Assembly (NCBI RefSeq): GCF_009498525.1
Contig: NZ_QSNT01000001.1
Span: 124,001-188,000 of the forward strand
Length of the DNA: 64,000 nt
Reading direction: 5' to 3'
Origin: Rhizobium sp. ICMP 5592
Lineage (GTDB): Bacteria > Pseudomonadota > Alphaproteobacteria > Rhizobiales > Rhizobiaceae
The notes beneath the pieces were generated by a model that was given only the letters and a program-made list of their open reading frames with translations, ran no database searches and had not been told where the DNA came from. This document shows positions 17,805 to 26,285 of this stretch, piece after piece. Each line of letters opens with the position of its first letter. Positions within the stretch are counted from its first letter, which is position 1. A program made the translations under genes and the position numbers.

Positions 17805-18475
17805 CAGCCGCCCGCCTCGGTCCAGAGGGGCTTGAGCGGCGGCTCGTCTTCCTCGATCGCGGCAAACCGCCCGATCGGCTCCAGAAAGAAGTTATCGCTA
17901 TTGTCGTCGTTGACCTGGCTGACCTCGCCGACGAGAACCGGACCACCACCCTTTCGGCCGTAGAAGCGATGGTAAAGCCCGGTGTGGATCGTCACGCTCT
18001 GACCGGGAGACAGAACCAGCGGTTCCCATACGGCGAGCCTACGCAGCAGCCCATCCACCGGAACCGTCACATCATCGTTCAGCACATTGCCATCGGCGTC
18101 GGTCGCGGCAAATTCGATGACGAGATCGCCGCCGGCGCGGTTGATGATGTCTTCCATCTTCGCCGCATGCCGATGCGTCGGCGTGACCTGCCCCTCCTCA
18201 ACGAAAAGCAGCTTTTCGGCATAGGTGCGTTCGCCCTCGACACCGACAATGCCGTTGCGCAGGCAGAACAGCACTAGGCCGCATTCGGCGAAGCGGCCCG
18301 AGCCGAAATCAGTGACGTCCCAGCCGAGCTGATGGGCGCGCAGATAGTTTGCCGCCTGCGGATTGGCGGCAAAATCCGCCGCCGTCCAGCATCCCCAGTC
18401 CGGCAGCGACCAGTGCCACCGTTCAAGGGTTTCGCCTGCGCGCCGAAGGGCCGCATTGATCTCGGAGCGCTTCAT
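17804..18475 (-). CDS. D-lyxose isomerase-family sugar isomerase (cupin fold)
   Basis: 223 residues matching the D-lyxose ketol-isomerase family (Lyx_isomer). The diagnostic metal-binding segment is GQVTPTHRHAAKMEDIINRA, with two His and one Glu ligands, and a third His is in VTIHTGLYHRFYG. Known members interconvert D-lyxose/D-xylulose and D-mannose/D-fructose. It overlaps the oxidoreductase gene upstream by 4 bases (ATGA) and the kinase gene downstream by one, so it sits in the core of the operon and feeds the PfkB kinase. Actual specificity is unproven. Confidence 0.82.
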   Translation of the reverse strand: MKRSEINAALRRAGETLERWHWSLPDWGCWTAADFAANPQAANYLRAHQLGWDVTDFGSGRFAECGLVLFCLRNGIVGVEGERTYAEKLLFVEEGQVTPTHRHAAKMEDIINRAGGDLVIEFAATDADGNVLNDDVTVPVDGLLRRLAVWEPLVLSPGQSVTIHTGLYHRFYGRKGGGPVLVGEVSQVNDDNSDNFFLEPIGRFAAIEEDEPPLKPLWTEAGG

Positions 18476-19629
18476 CGGACCGCCACTCCCTCATAATCGA
18501 CCGACACCACGGCATCCTCACAGCCCGATCTCAGAGCGGCCGTCAGGACCGCATGATGCGCCTGCGCCTCCGCCGGCGTGGCGCAGCCAAAGCCGTTCGC
18601 ATTGCCTCCAGCCAGCTCATCGACGAAGGCCGCCCACATCTGCTGGATGGCATCGGCAAAGCCGAATTCGAAAATCTTGCCGGTGATCGCGGGGAACAGC
18701 GAACCATAGCCGAGATCCTCGGTGCTCCACGCTTGCGTGCCGCCGGTATAGTCCATCCACTGCCATTGGCGTGGCGACTTGGTGCTGAAGAAGGCGCTCT
18801 TTTTCATGCCGAGAATGCGAATGTACCAGGTGTTGGATTCGCCGGGCGCTATGCGCCAGGTTTTCAGCACCATCGGAAAGTCCTGATCGCCGGTTCGCAC
18901 GCGGCTGCTGATCGTGGCATTGTCCCAGGTGGTGCAGGGCAGCATGCCGCCCTTGCCATCGGGACGCTCGGTGACCTTCTTGACCAATTGCGCATGCAGG
19001 ATCGCCGGGCGCCAGCCGAGGCGCAGCGGCACATGCAGGACATGCATGCCGAGATCGCCCATGCAGCCGTATTCGCCGTTGATATCGGCCATGCGCTTCC
19101 AATTGATCGGCTTTTGCCGGTCGATATCCGAGGAATGCAGAAAACCCGCCTCGACTTCGAGGATCTCCCCCATCTCGCCGCTTTCCGCGAGCGCGATGAC
19201 CTTCTGCGCACCAGGAAAGAACGGCATTTCCGACGAGCAGCGAACGAGAAGCTCCGGATGTTCGGCCAGAACCGCCATGATCTCCCGGTTCTGGGCCGCA
19301 TCCATGCCGAAGGGCTTTTCGCCAAGCAGATGCTTTCCAGCCTTCAGGATGTCGATGTAGAGCTGCTGATGCAGCACATGCGGCACGGCGCAATAGACCG
19401 CATCCACGTCGGGATTGGCCAGCAACTCTTTGTAGTCGGCGGCGAACTGCCGCACGGTCGGCACATGATCCCTGAACCAGTCGAGCAGCGTCGCATTGGT
19501 GTCGCAGACGGCGACGATTTCCGGCCGCGCCTTCACATCGGCCAGATGCAGCCAGCGCGCCGCGGCACTTGCGAATTCGCGCCCCATCAGACCGCAGCCG
19601 ATGACGCCGAAACGGAATATTTTCGTCAT
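18472..19629 (-). CDS. Gfo/Idh/MocA family oxidoreductase
   Basis: 385 residues. The N-terminal NAD(P)-binding domain has FRFGVIGCGLMGREFASAAA, and the catalytic lysine motif is GKHLLGEKPFGMD. The C-terminal sheet domain includes the glycine-rich CMGDLGMHVLHVP, where the general-acid His is normally found. The start at 19629 is set by GGGGAGGAGGAG upstream. It probably oxidises or reduces a sugar or inositol-like ring in the same pathway as its operon partners. Confidence 0.88.
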   Translation of the reverse strand: MTKIFRFGVIGCGLMGREFASAAARWLHLADVKARPEIVAVCDTNATLLDWFRDHVPTVRQFAADYKELLANPDVDAVYCAVPHVLHQQLYIDILKAGKHLLGEKPFGMDAAQNREIMAVLAEHPELLVRCSSEMPFFPGAQKVIALAESGEMGEILEVEAGFLHSSDIDRQKPINWKRMADINGEYGCMGDLGMHVLHVPLRLGWRPAILHAQLVKKVTERPDGKGGMLPCTTWDNATISSRVRTGDQDFPMVLKTWRIAPGESNTWYIRILGMKKSAFFSTKSPRQWQWMDYTGGTQAWSTEDLGYGSLFPAITGKIFEFGFADAIQQMWAAFVDELAGGNANGFGCATPAEAQAHHAVLTAALRSGCEDAVVSVDYEGVAVR

Positions 19630-19651
19630 ATCTCCTCCTCCCCAGGATGTC

Positions 19652-20476
19652 TCAGGCGAGATGCCGCGAGGCTTCTTCGACAGATGCGTTTTCATGGACG
19701 ATCGCCATCAGGGCGCGCGTCATGCCGCCGGGATTGTTGTGCTGGATGACGTTGCGGCCATAGACGATGCCGCGTGCACCTTGCTCCATCAGCTGCTTGG
19801 TGCGGCTGAGGATTTCCTGATCCGAAACGCGGCCGCCGCCACGCACCAGGACCGGAAGGCCCTGGGCAATCTCGATGACGCGATGATACTCCTCGACATT
19901 GTCGCACGGATCGGCCTTGATGATATCGGCGCCGAGCTCGGCTGCCTGACGCACCAGCGGCAGGATCTTGTCGATCGCGCCATCGACCATGTAAGCGCCC
20001 TTGGAATTGTCCTGCATGACCAGCGGCTCGACCATCAGCGGCATGCCGTAGATCTCGCATTCACGCTTCAGGCTGTTCACGTTGCGCACACAGGCGCGAT
20101 AGACCTCTGGCTGGTCCGGCAGCATCAGAAGATTGACGACGACGCAGGCCGCATCCAGCGCCACGCCCTGCTCCACCGCCCGGTCGATCATCTCGGAAAA
20201 CAACGCCGACGGCAGCGGATTGCCATAGATATTGGCAATATCGGTGCGCAGCACCAGCGCCGGGCGCTGTTTGCCGGGAATGGCCTGTAGCAGAGGCGCC
20301 GTGCCTGGCGGAAGCTGAATGGCATCAGGTGCCGCATCCGCGATCACCTTGATGGCCGTCTTCATGTCCTCGATGCCGGCAAGAAACGTTCGCTCATTGA
20401 ACATGCCGTGATCAATGGCGACATCGAAGCAATTTCCGGACACGCCAAAAAGGCGGTTGAGCCGCGCGGATTTCAT
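19652..20476 (-). CDS. Class I aldolase of the DeoC/FbaB (LsrF-like) family
   Basis: 274 residues of TIM-barrel class I aldolase. Landmarks are FDVAIDHGMFNE near the N-terminus, the Schiff-base lysine Lys187 in GADIIKADPCDNVEEY, and the phosphate-binding VLVRGGGRVSDQEIL and GIVYGRNVIQ. It is the first gene of the operon, with GGGAGGAAATTC before the ATG at 20476. The likely reaction is retro-aldol cleavage of a ketose phosphate made by the isomerase and PfkB kinase downstream. Confidence 0.85.
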   Translation of the reverse strand: MKSARLNRLFGVSGNCFDVAIDHGMFNERTFLAGIEDMKTAIKVIADAAPDAIQLPPGTAPLLQAIPGKQRPALVLRTDIANIYGNPLPSALFSEMIDRAVEQGVALDAACVVVNLLMLPDQPEVYRACVRNVNSLKRECEIYGMPLMVEPLVMQDNSKGAYMVDGAIDKILPLVRQAAELGADIIKADPCDNVEEYHRVIEIAQGLPVLVRGGGRVSDQEILSRTKQLMEQGARGIVYGRNVIQHNNPGGMTRALMAIVHENASVEEASRHLA

Positions 20477-20492
20477 GAATTTCCTCCCAGTA

Positions 20493-20506
20493 TGGTAACG
20501 TTTCCA
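20493..20506. promoter_or_regulatory. LacI-type operator O1 of the aldolase operon
   Basis: TGGTAACGTTTCCA is symmetric apart from one base pair about the central CG and matches the general LacI/PurR-family half-site style. It lies 17-30 bases upstream of the aldolase start, where a bound repressor would block transcription. Repressor assignment to the LacI-type gene at 13689 is inference. Confidence 0.6.
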
Positions 20507-20540
20507 CATCGATACTAAGCGACGGATATGGCGAGTCAAG

Positions 20541-20568
20541 GTGAATGTGGTATCGTTTCCACATTCAC
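20541..20568. promoter_or_regulatory. LacI-type operator O2, 28-bp palindrome
   Basis: Arms GTGAATGTGG and CCACATTCAC are perfect inverted repeats around TATCGTTT, so 12 of 14 pairs match. The core GGTATCGTTTCC resembles O1, whose centre is 55 bp away, about five helical turns. Same-face spacing suggests cooperative or looping repression. Confidence 0.65.
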
Positions 20569-20688
20569 CTGTTTCCAACTCTGAACCTATTTGGGCTCGA
20601 TTACAAAAGCTGTCGGATTGAGGGGTTTGACGGCCTAGGCGCCCCGACGCGGGAACGGAGTCAGTTCAAAGGATAATAGCGACCAGTG

Positions 20689-21645
20689 CTATTCCAAATC
20701 GATGAGACGCTGAGCCGTAAACTTGTCCGTCACCAGCGTATCGATGACACCGACACGCAGCGCTCCCGCGATTGCGGCGGTCTTCTTTTCTCCGCCTGCG
20801 AGCGCGACGACACGATCGACGTTTGCAAGCTCTTCCAGCGAAACCCCAATGACGCGTTCATCGAGCGGCGTTTTCACCGTATTGCCCTTCAGGTCGAAGA
20901 ACCGGAGCGAGATATCGCCGACGGCACCGGCATCGGCCAGGTCAGCCAGCTCGCGCGATGAAAAGATGTTACCGGATCGCGCCAGCAGCTCGGATGGCTC
21001 GACCGCGCCGATCCCGACGATGGCGAGGCTGATCGCGCCGAAGAGATCGATGGTCTCGCGAACGAACGGATCGGCCATCATCAGAAGCTTTGCTTCCCGT
21101 GAGCTCGTAACACCCTGTACCGTCAGCAGCTTCGGCTCTCCGCCCGTCAGCCGGGCCAACCGCGTCGTCAGCTGCGTCGCATGCGTCTGCACCGATGGAT
21201 CGCCCATCCCACCCAGCGTCTGCACGATGTATTTTGCCTGCGCGCTCTTCTGGGGATGAATGTTTTCCACCATCTTGAAGATGGTCTGGCTCCAGCTCGA
21301 GACGCCGATGATTTCGCCCTGTGTCAGCGTCACTTCCAGCAGATGCGCCGCTGCTTCACCGATCCGCTCCATGATCGCGCCGTCACGATCCTCCGAACAT
21401 TCCACGACGATGGCTTCGGGAAGATTGAAGCGTTCGCGAAGAGCACCTTCCATGTCGGCATAGGTGCCCGCAGGCGGGATGACGGTGGTTCGAACGATGT
21501 CTTCGGCTTCCGCACGCTTGAGCATGCGCGAGACGGTTGCCTGCGACAGTCGCAGATGCTGAGCAATGTCCGCCTGGCGTTTATGCTCGATATGGTACAT
21601 CTGCGCTACGCGGGAAATCAGCCGAAGTTCGTTGATGCGTCCCAT
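20689..21645 (-). CDS. SorC/DeoR-type sugar-binding transcriptional regulator
   Basis: 318 residues. The N-terminal helix-turn-helix is QADIAQHLRLSQATVSRMLK and the rest is the SorC sugar-binding domain (TQGEIIGVSSWSQTIFKMVE, then SLAIVGIGAVEPSELLARSG). SorC-family regulators bind phosphorylated sugars. It is the last gene on the strand of the kinase/transketolase operon, 21 bp after the kinase stop, and has its own upstream palindrome (21659-21674) shared with two other promoters of the locus. Confidence 0.92.
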   Translation of the reverse strand: MGRINELRLISRVAQMYHIEHKRQADIAQHLRLSQATVSRMLKRAEAEDIVRTTVIPPAGTYADMEGALRERFNLPEAIVVECSEDRDGAIMERIGEAAAHLLEVTLTQGEIIGVSSWSQTIFKMVENIHPQKSAQAKYIVQTLGGMGDPSVQTHATQLTTRLARLTGGEPKLLTVQGVTSSREAKLLMMADPFVRETIDLFGAISLAIVGIGAVEPSELLARSGNIFSSRELADLADAGAVGDISLRFFDLKGNTVKTPLDERVIGVSLEELANVDRVVALAGGEKKTAAIAGALRVGVIDTLVTDKFTAQRLIDLE

Positions 21646-21658
21646 ATTTTCCCCAGCC

Positions 21659-21674
21659 GTGAATTTTTATTCAC
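21659..21674. promoter_or_regulatory. SorC-box 1 (GTGAAT-N4-ATTCAC)
   Basis: A perfect 6-bp inverted repeat, GTGAAT-TTTT-ATTCAC, 13 bases upstream of the SorC-type gene and overlapping the end of the kinase gene. The same motif appears at 24977 and 25127, which supports a shared operator and autoregulation. Confidence 0.6.
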
Positions 21675-23133
21675 CATTAGCGGGCGGCGGGGCGAACGTC
21701 GAGCGGGCAATGGCATCGCTCCACGTATTAAGTTTTTCCGACGAAATATTTGGCTGCGGTCCTATGAGCGTATTACTGCGCGGCAGGCGCGCGATCGTTT
21801 CCAGATCCGGCCACATACCGAGGGACAAACCAGCGAGGTACGCAGCGCCCAAGGCCGACGCCTCCGGGGCTTCACATTGAATAACCGAATGCTGCAAGAG
21901 GTCGGCAACGCACTGCATCAGAAACGTATTCTTGCTGGGGCCGCCGTCGACATAGAGCGCACCGATCGTCCCGCCATTTTGGCTTTGCATCGCCGCAAAG
22001 ACATCATGAACCTGAAAGGCGATCGAGTCCGTCACAGCCCTCGCCATCTGCGCACGGGTCGTGTTGAAGCCGATCTGAGAGAACAGGGCACGCGCGTCGG
22101 AATTCCAGTGCGGTGCGCCAAGGCCGACGAATGCCGGCACGAAGCCGGGGCCGCCGGGTTCCGCGGTGGATGCCAGTTCGATGAGGGCGGCCACATCCGG
22201 CAGTCCGAGCACATCCGTCATCCATGGCAGACTGGCCGCCGAGACAAGGATGTTTCCCTCGAAGGCGAAGGTCGGTTTTCCAGCAATGCGCCAGGCGACT
22301 GTGGTGGTAATGCCGTTGCTCGGAGCGATGAACTGCGGCAGCGTGGTCATGACGGACGAGCCGGTTCCGAACGTCACCTTTCCATCGCCGGCCTTGTAGG
22401 CTCCATGCCCGAAAAGAGCGGCGTGGCTGTCGCCGATTGCCGCACGGATCGGCGTGCCATCGCGCACGCCAGGCACATTGGCGGTCGCTCCAAAGTCTCC
22501 GGAACTGTCCAGCACCTCCGGCAATACCACCTTGTCGACGCCGAACAAGTCGCAAAGTTCGTCACTCCATTGCTGAGACTTCAGATCGAAGAGCTGGCTT
22601 CGCGCCGCATTGGAGGCATCGCATACATGCCGCTTGCCGCCGGACAAGCGGTGGATCAGCCAGCTATCCACCGTGCCGATCCGCACCGGACGACCCGCCG
22701 GGGCACGATCGAGCAACCAGCGCACCTTCGATCCCGGAAACATAGGGTCGATGGGAAGACCGGTGACCTGCTCGACCCGATGCGAATGGCCGCCCTCGAT
22801 CAACCTTGCACAGTCCGGCGCCGTCCGGCGGCACTGCCAGCTTACGACGGGGCCGAGCGCCTCTCCGGTTTCGCCGTCCCAGATCGTGACCGACTCCCGC
22901 TGATTGGAAACCGCCGCGGCTTCGATCGTCACCTGCGGTGCCGCTTCGATGCAGAGACGCACGGCCTCGCAGACGGACTGCCAGACCCGGTTGGGATCCT
23001 GTTCGACCCAACCGGATTGAGGATAGCTAATACCGACCGGAGCCGCGCCACGCGAGATCAGCTCGCCTGTCTCCGATACCAAAATGGCCTTGGAGTTGGT
23101 GGTGCCCTGATCGATTGCCAGGATGGCGCGCAT
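21667..23133 (-). CDS. FGGY family carbohydrate kinase
   Basis: 488 residues of the glycerol/xylulose kinase family. The N-terminal phosphate loop is ILAIDQGTTNSKAILVSETG, the FGGY_N domain ends near residue 245, and FGGY_C has the adenosine motif GALYVDGGPSKNTFLMQCVA. GGAGAAG before the ATG at 23133 sets the start. It probably phosphorylates a ketopentose or ketotetrose (such as xylulose, apulose or erythrulose), producing the donor for the two-subunit transketolase encoded just upstream. The specific sugar cannot be read from sequence. Confidence 0.9.
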   Translation of the reverse strand: MRAILAIDQGTTNSKAILVSETGELISRGAAPVGISYPQSGWVEQDPNRVWQSVCEAVRLCIEAAPQVTIEAAAVSNQRESVTIWDGETGEALGPVVSWQCRRTAPDCARLIEGGHSHRVEQVTGLPIDPMFPGSKVRWLLDRAPAGRPVRIGTVDSWLIHRLSGGKRHVCDASNAARSQLFDLKSQQWSDELCDLFGVDKVVLPEVLDSSGDFGATANVPGVRDGTPIRAAIGDSHAALFGHGAYKAGDGKVTFGTGSSVMTTLPQFIAPSNGITTTVAWRIAGKPTFAFEGNILVSAASLPWMTDVLGLPDVAALIELASTAEPGGPGFVPAFVGLGAPHWNSDARALFSQIGFNTTRAQMARAVTDSIAFQVHDVFAAMQSQNGGTIGALYVDGGPSKNTFLMQCVADLLQHSVIQCEAPEASALGAAYLAGLSLGMWPDLETIARLPRSNTLIGPQPNISSEKLNTWSDAIARSTFAPPPANGE

Positions 23134-23198
23134 GAAAGTCTTCTCCACATCAATATCGGCGCATGAACGGCGCTTCGAAAGCCGCTAGAAGCGCTTGC

Positions 23199-24155
23199 TC
23201 ACTTCCGCTTCAACAGGGCAAGCGTTGCTTCTGCGATGGCGCTCGGAGCCATATCAAACTCATCCAGCAGAAATTCGGCAGAACCTGTCGGTGCGTAAAT
23301 GCCCGGGACACCCAGACGCTTCATCGGCACCGGCGCATTGTCGACTACAACCTCGGCGACGGCCGAGCCGAGACCGCCGTAGATCGAGTGCTCCTCAGCG
23401 GTGACGATCGCGCCGGTCTCCTTGGCGGCAGCGATGATGGCATCTTCATCAATGGGACGTACGGTCGCCATATTGAGCACGCGCGCCTCGACACCCTGCC
23501 TTGCCAATATATCCGCTGCTTTCATCATGCGATGCGTCAGCGTTCCATTGGCGATCAGCGTCACGTCTCCACCGTCCCGAAGACGATTTGCGCGGCCGGG
23601 CACGAATGTGTGGCCCTCCGGCAAAAGATCCGGCACGCCGACGCGCGACAGACGAAGGAAGCAGGGACCGGCATAGCTCGCGGCCCATTCGATCGCCGCG
23701 GCCGTCTCGATCCGATCGCAAGGCGCGATGACAGGCAAATTCGGCAAAACACGCGTCCAGGCAAAATCCTCGATGGAGTGATGCGTCGGGCCAAGTTCAC
23801 CGTAAGCCATGCCTGACGAAATGCCGATCAGCTTGACGTTGGCATTCGAATAAGAAATGTCGGCCTTGATCTGCTCCAGGGCGCGGCCTGTCAGGAAGCA
23901 GGATGCGGCGCAGACGAAGGGGATGCGCCCGCCATTGGCAAGCCCCGCGGCAACGCCCACCATATTCTGCTCGGCGATACCGACATTGACCAGACGTTCC
24001 GGGAACTTCGACTTGAAGCCGCCAAGCTTCGAGGAGCCGACCGAGTCGTTGCAGACGGCGACGATCGCCGGATCGGCCGACGCGATCTTTTCCAGGGTCG
24101 CGGCAAAGGCATCGCGGCAATCGTGCAGATTGGTATTCACGTTGGTCGCATCCAT
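23199..24155 (-). CDS. Transketolase, C-terminal subunit
   Basis: 318 residues covering the pyrimidine-binding and C-terminal transketolase domains. The pyrimidine domain has FPERLVNVGIAEQNMVGVAA with the conserved cofactor-activating Glu, followed by GPTHHSIEDFAW, and the C-terminal domain has ATVRPIDEDAIIAAAKETGA. Its start overlaps the stop of the N-terminal subunit gene (TAATG), so the halves are coupled. Split transketolases are a normal type, including the apulose-4-phosphate transketolase AptA/AptB, and this is not a frameshift. Confidence 0.93.
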   Translation of the reverse strand: MDATNVNTNLHDCRDAFAATLEKIASADPAIVAVCNDSVGSSKLGGFKSKFPERLVNVGIAEQNMVGVAAGLANGGRIPFVCAASCFLTGRALEQIKADISYSNANVKLIGISSGMAYGELGPTHHSIEDFAWTRVLPNLPVIAPCDRIETAAAIEWAASYAGPCFLRLSRVGVPDLLPEGHTFVPGRANRLRDGGDVTLIANGTLTHRMMKAADILARQGVEARVLNMATVRPIDEDAIIAAAKETGAIVTAEEHSIYGGLGSAVAEVVVDNAPVPMKRLGVPGIYAPTGSAEFLLDEFDMAPSAIAEATLALLKRK

Positions 24156-24964
24156 TAAAGTGCCTCCGACAGTTCTGCGACTGCGAGTTCGTACTGTTCT
24201 TTGTTTGGCACCTTATGATGCCAGTCGACCCGATCCTGCATGAACGAGATGCCGTGACCCTTGTTGGTGTGGGCAACGATGCAGTACGGGCGGGCGCCCC
24301 GATGTTGAAGCGCCGGAACGACCTCCGCCATTTCATTGCCATTGATCTCCGTGACCTCCCAGCCGAATGCTTCGAGCTTCGGCCGCAATGGCGCGACATT
24401 GTTGGTGTCGGCAAGGGCTGCACCTTGCTGGAACCGATTGTGGTCGATGATCAGCGTCAGGTTATCCAGCCCGAACTGGGACGCCGCCATGATCGCTTCC
24501 CAGTTCGACCCCTCCTGCATCTCGCCATCACCGGTCATGACGTAGGTGTGGTAGGCCGCAGAAGTGAGCTTGCCCGCCTTTGCCATGCCGATGGCAACCG
24601 GAAGACCATGTCCGAGCGGACCAGTATTGGTTTCGACACCCGGGACCTTGTTGCAGTTCGGGTGCCCATTAAGACGCGAGTGCGGCTGCAGGAAGGTCGA
24701 GATCTCTTCCTCGGGGAAGAAGCCGCGCTTCGCCAGGGTGACGTAGAGGGCGCATGCAGTATGTCCCTTCGAGAGAACGAACCGGTCCCGATCGGGATGC
24801 TTCGCGTTATCCGGATAGATCTTCAGCACATGGAAATATAGCGCGGTGAGGATATCGATCGCCGACATCTCCCCGCCAATATGACCCGCGCCTGCCGCAT
24901 ATACCGCTTCCAGATCGCGCAGACGTATCTGACGCGCGATGCGCTCAAGTTCCTTCCACTGCAT
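24155..24964 (-). CDS. Transketolase, N-terminal thiamine-diphosphate subunit
   Basis: 269 residues. It has LDILTALYFH-like packing, DRFVLSKGHTACALYVTLA, the His-rich loop TGPLGHGLPVAIGMA, and the thiamine-diphosphate motif GDGEMQEGSNWEAIMAAS ending with an IIDHNRFQQ block. AAGGAAGTGTC precedes the ATG at 24964. It is the first gene of a minus-strand operon (two transketolase subunits, FGGY kinase, SorC regulator), divergent from an ABC importer operon. Confidence 0.94.
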   Translation of the reverse strand: MQWKELERIARQIRLRDLEAVYAAGAGHIGGEMSAIDILTALYFHVLKIYPDNAKHPDRDRFVLSKGHTACALYVTLAKRGFFPEEEISTFLQPHSRLNGHPNCNKVPGVETNTGPLGHGLPVAIGMAKAGKLTSAAYHTYVMTGDGEMQEGSNWEAIMAASQFGLDNLTLIIDHNRFQQGAALADTNNVAPLRPKLEAFGWEVTEINGNEMAEVVPALQHRGARPYCIVAHTNKGHGISFMQDRVDWHHKVPNKEQYELAVAELSEAL

Positions 24965-24976
24965 GACACTTCCTTT

Positions 24977-24992
24977 GTGCATAAATATTCAC
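24977..24992. promoter_or_regulatory. SorC-box 2 upstream of the transketolase operon
   Basis: GTGCATAAATATTCAC matches GTGAAT-N4-ATTCAC with one mismatch. It is 13 bases upstream of the transketolase start, the same distance as box 1 from its gene, which suggests the same mode of repression. Confidence 0.55.
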
Positions 24993-25126
24993 TATCACAT
25001 ATTTTTGCACAAACTGCGCTCTAGTCAAGCCAGTTTCTGAATGTATCCCTGCGTAGCCTCGCGCTTCGGCGCCTACAGGCCTATTGACACGACCGGAAAG
25101 AGGCGGTAGTGCATTTTTCAACACTT

Positions 25127-25142
25127 GTGAATAATTATTCTA
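25127..25142. promoter_or_regulatory. SorC-box 3 upstream of the ABC importer operon
   Basis: GTGAATAATTATTCTA matches GTGAAT-N4-ATTCAC at 10 of 12 arm positions and lies 46 bases upstream of the permease start. A weaker relative, GTGCATTTTTCAACAC, is at 25109-25124. Together they suggest that the divergent ABC operon belongs to the same regulon. Confidence 0.5.
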
Positions 25143-25187
25143 TTGTGAGGATTAAACCTCGCAATCAGCGAATGGGTGGGAGGAACA

Positions 25188-26168
25188 ATGTCCGCACTCG
25201 GTGTTCAAGAGCCGGCGCAACAGTCCAGGAATTCGCTCGCATGGCTCGGCGGAGCGACAGGTCCCCTGATTGGACTGCTGGTGCTCTGCGCATTTTTAAG
25301 CGTTGCCACCGACACCTTTCTGTCGACGCGGAACGCATTGAACATTCTCGACCAGATTACCGTCCTCGGCATCATGTCCGTCGGAATGACCTTCGTCATT
25401 CTCATCGGCGGCATCGATCTGTCGGTTGGATCAGTGCTCGCTTTGTCGATGATGATCATGGGATGGGTTGCGAACGTCGCCGGGCTGCCGATGGCGGTCG
25501 CCGTTCCCCTGGCGCTCCTTGCCTCAGCATTTAGCGGCCTGATTGTCGGCGTGATGGTGACGAGTTTCCGCGTTCCGGCCTTCATCGCAACGCTTGCGAT
25601 GATGTCGGTCGCGCGTGGCGTTGCCAATATGATCACCGATGGGCAACAGATCGTCGGCTTTCCGGATTGGTTCACGATGCTGGCGATCGACCGGCATTTC
25701 GGCGTGCTGACGGCCACCGTCTTCGTGATGCTCGCCATCGTCCTCGTCGCCTGGCTCTTCCTGCAGTTCCGCTCTGAAGGCCGCATGCTCTACGCCGTCG
25801 GCGGTAGTCCGGAGGTCGCCCGCCTCGCCGGCATCAATGTGGCGCTCGTGACGATCGGCGTTTACGTCGTTTGCGCGATACTTGCAGGCCTGGCCGGGAT
25901 TGTCCTTGCCGCTCGCCTCGATGCCGTCCAGCCCTCCAGCGGCTTCGGCTATGAGCTCGACACCATCGCGGCAGTCGTCATCGGCGGCACCTCGCTTTCG
26001 GGTGGGGCTGGCGGCATCGGCGGCACTCTGATCGGCGTGCTCATCATCGGCGTGCTGCGCAACGGCCTCAATTTGCTGAATGTCTCTCCCTTCCTGCAGC
26101 AGGTCATTATCGGCGTGGTCATCGTGCTCGCCGTCGGCGCTGAAACGCTCCGCCGCAAGAAGAGATGA
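25188..26168 (+). CDS. Sugar ABC transporter permease (RbsC type)
   Basis: 326 residues with about 9-10 membrane segments. The BPD_transp_2 hallmarks of ribose-class permeases are present: GMTFVILIGGIDLSVGSVLA and the late motif AAVVIGGTSLSGGAGGIGGT. GGGAGG precedes the ATG at 25188. It is first in a plus-strand operon of permease, binding protein, ATPase, dehydrogenase, triose-phosphate isomerase and a second dehydrogenase. It forms the membrane channel of the importer. Confidence 0.95.
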   Translation: MSALGVQEPAQQSRNSLAWLGGATGPLIGLLVLCAFLSVATDTFLSTRNALNILDQITVLGIMSVGMTFVILIGGIDLSVGSVLALSMMIMGWVANVAGLPMAVAVPLALLASAFSGLIVGVMVTSFRVPAFIATLAMMSVARGVANMITDGQQIVGFPDWFTMLAIDRHFGVLTATVFVMLAIVLVAWLFLQFRSEGRMLYAVGGSPEVARLAGINVALVTIGVYVVCAILAGLAGIVLAARLDAVQPSSGFGYELDTIAAVVIGGTSLSGGAGGIGGTLIGVLIIGVLRNGLNLLNVSPFLQQVIIGVVIVLAVGAETLRRKKR

Positions 26169-26285
26169 TGCGAGCGGCCAATTCGGCCGTGCATTCGAGA
26201 ATTCCTCTCCTGGCAATTGGAGAGGATCAAAAGCCCAGGGGCGGAGGAAACCCCCAGGGGTAAGGTCAAACCTACGGAGGAACTG

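Noticed and set aside
23199..24964. Transketolase split in two, possibly a frameshift
   Set aside because: Each half has its own start, the junction is a clean TAATG overlap, and two-subunit transketolases are a known type.
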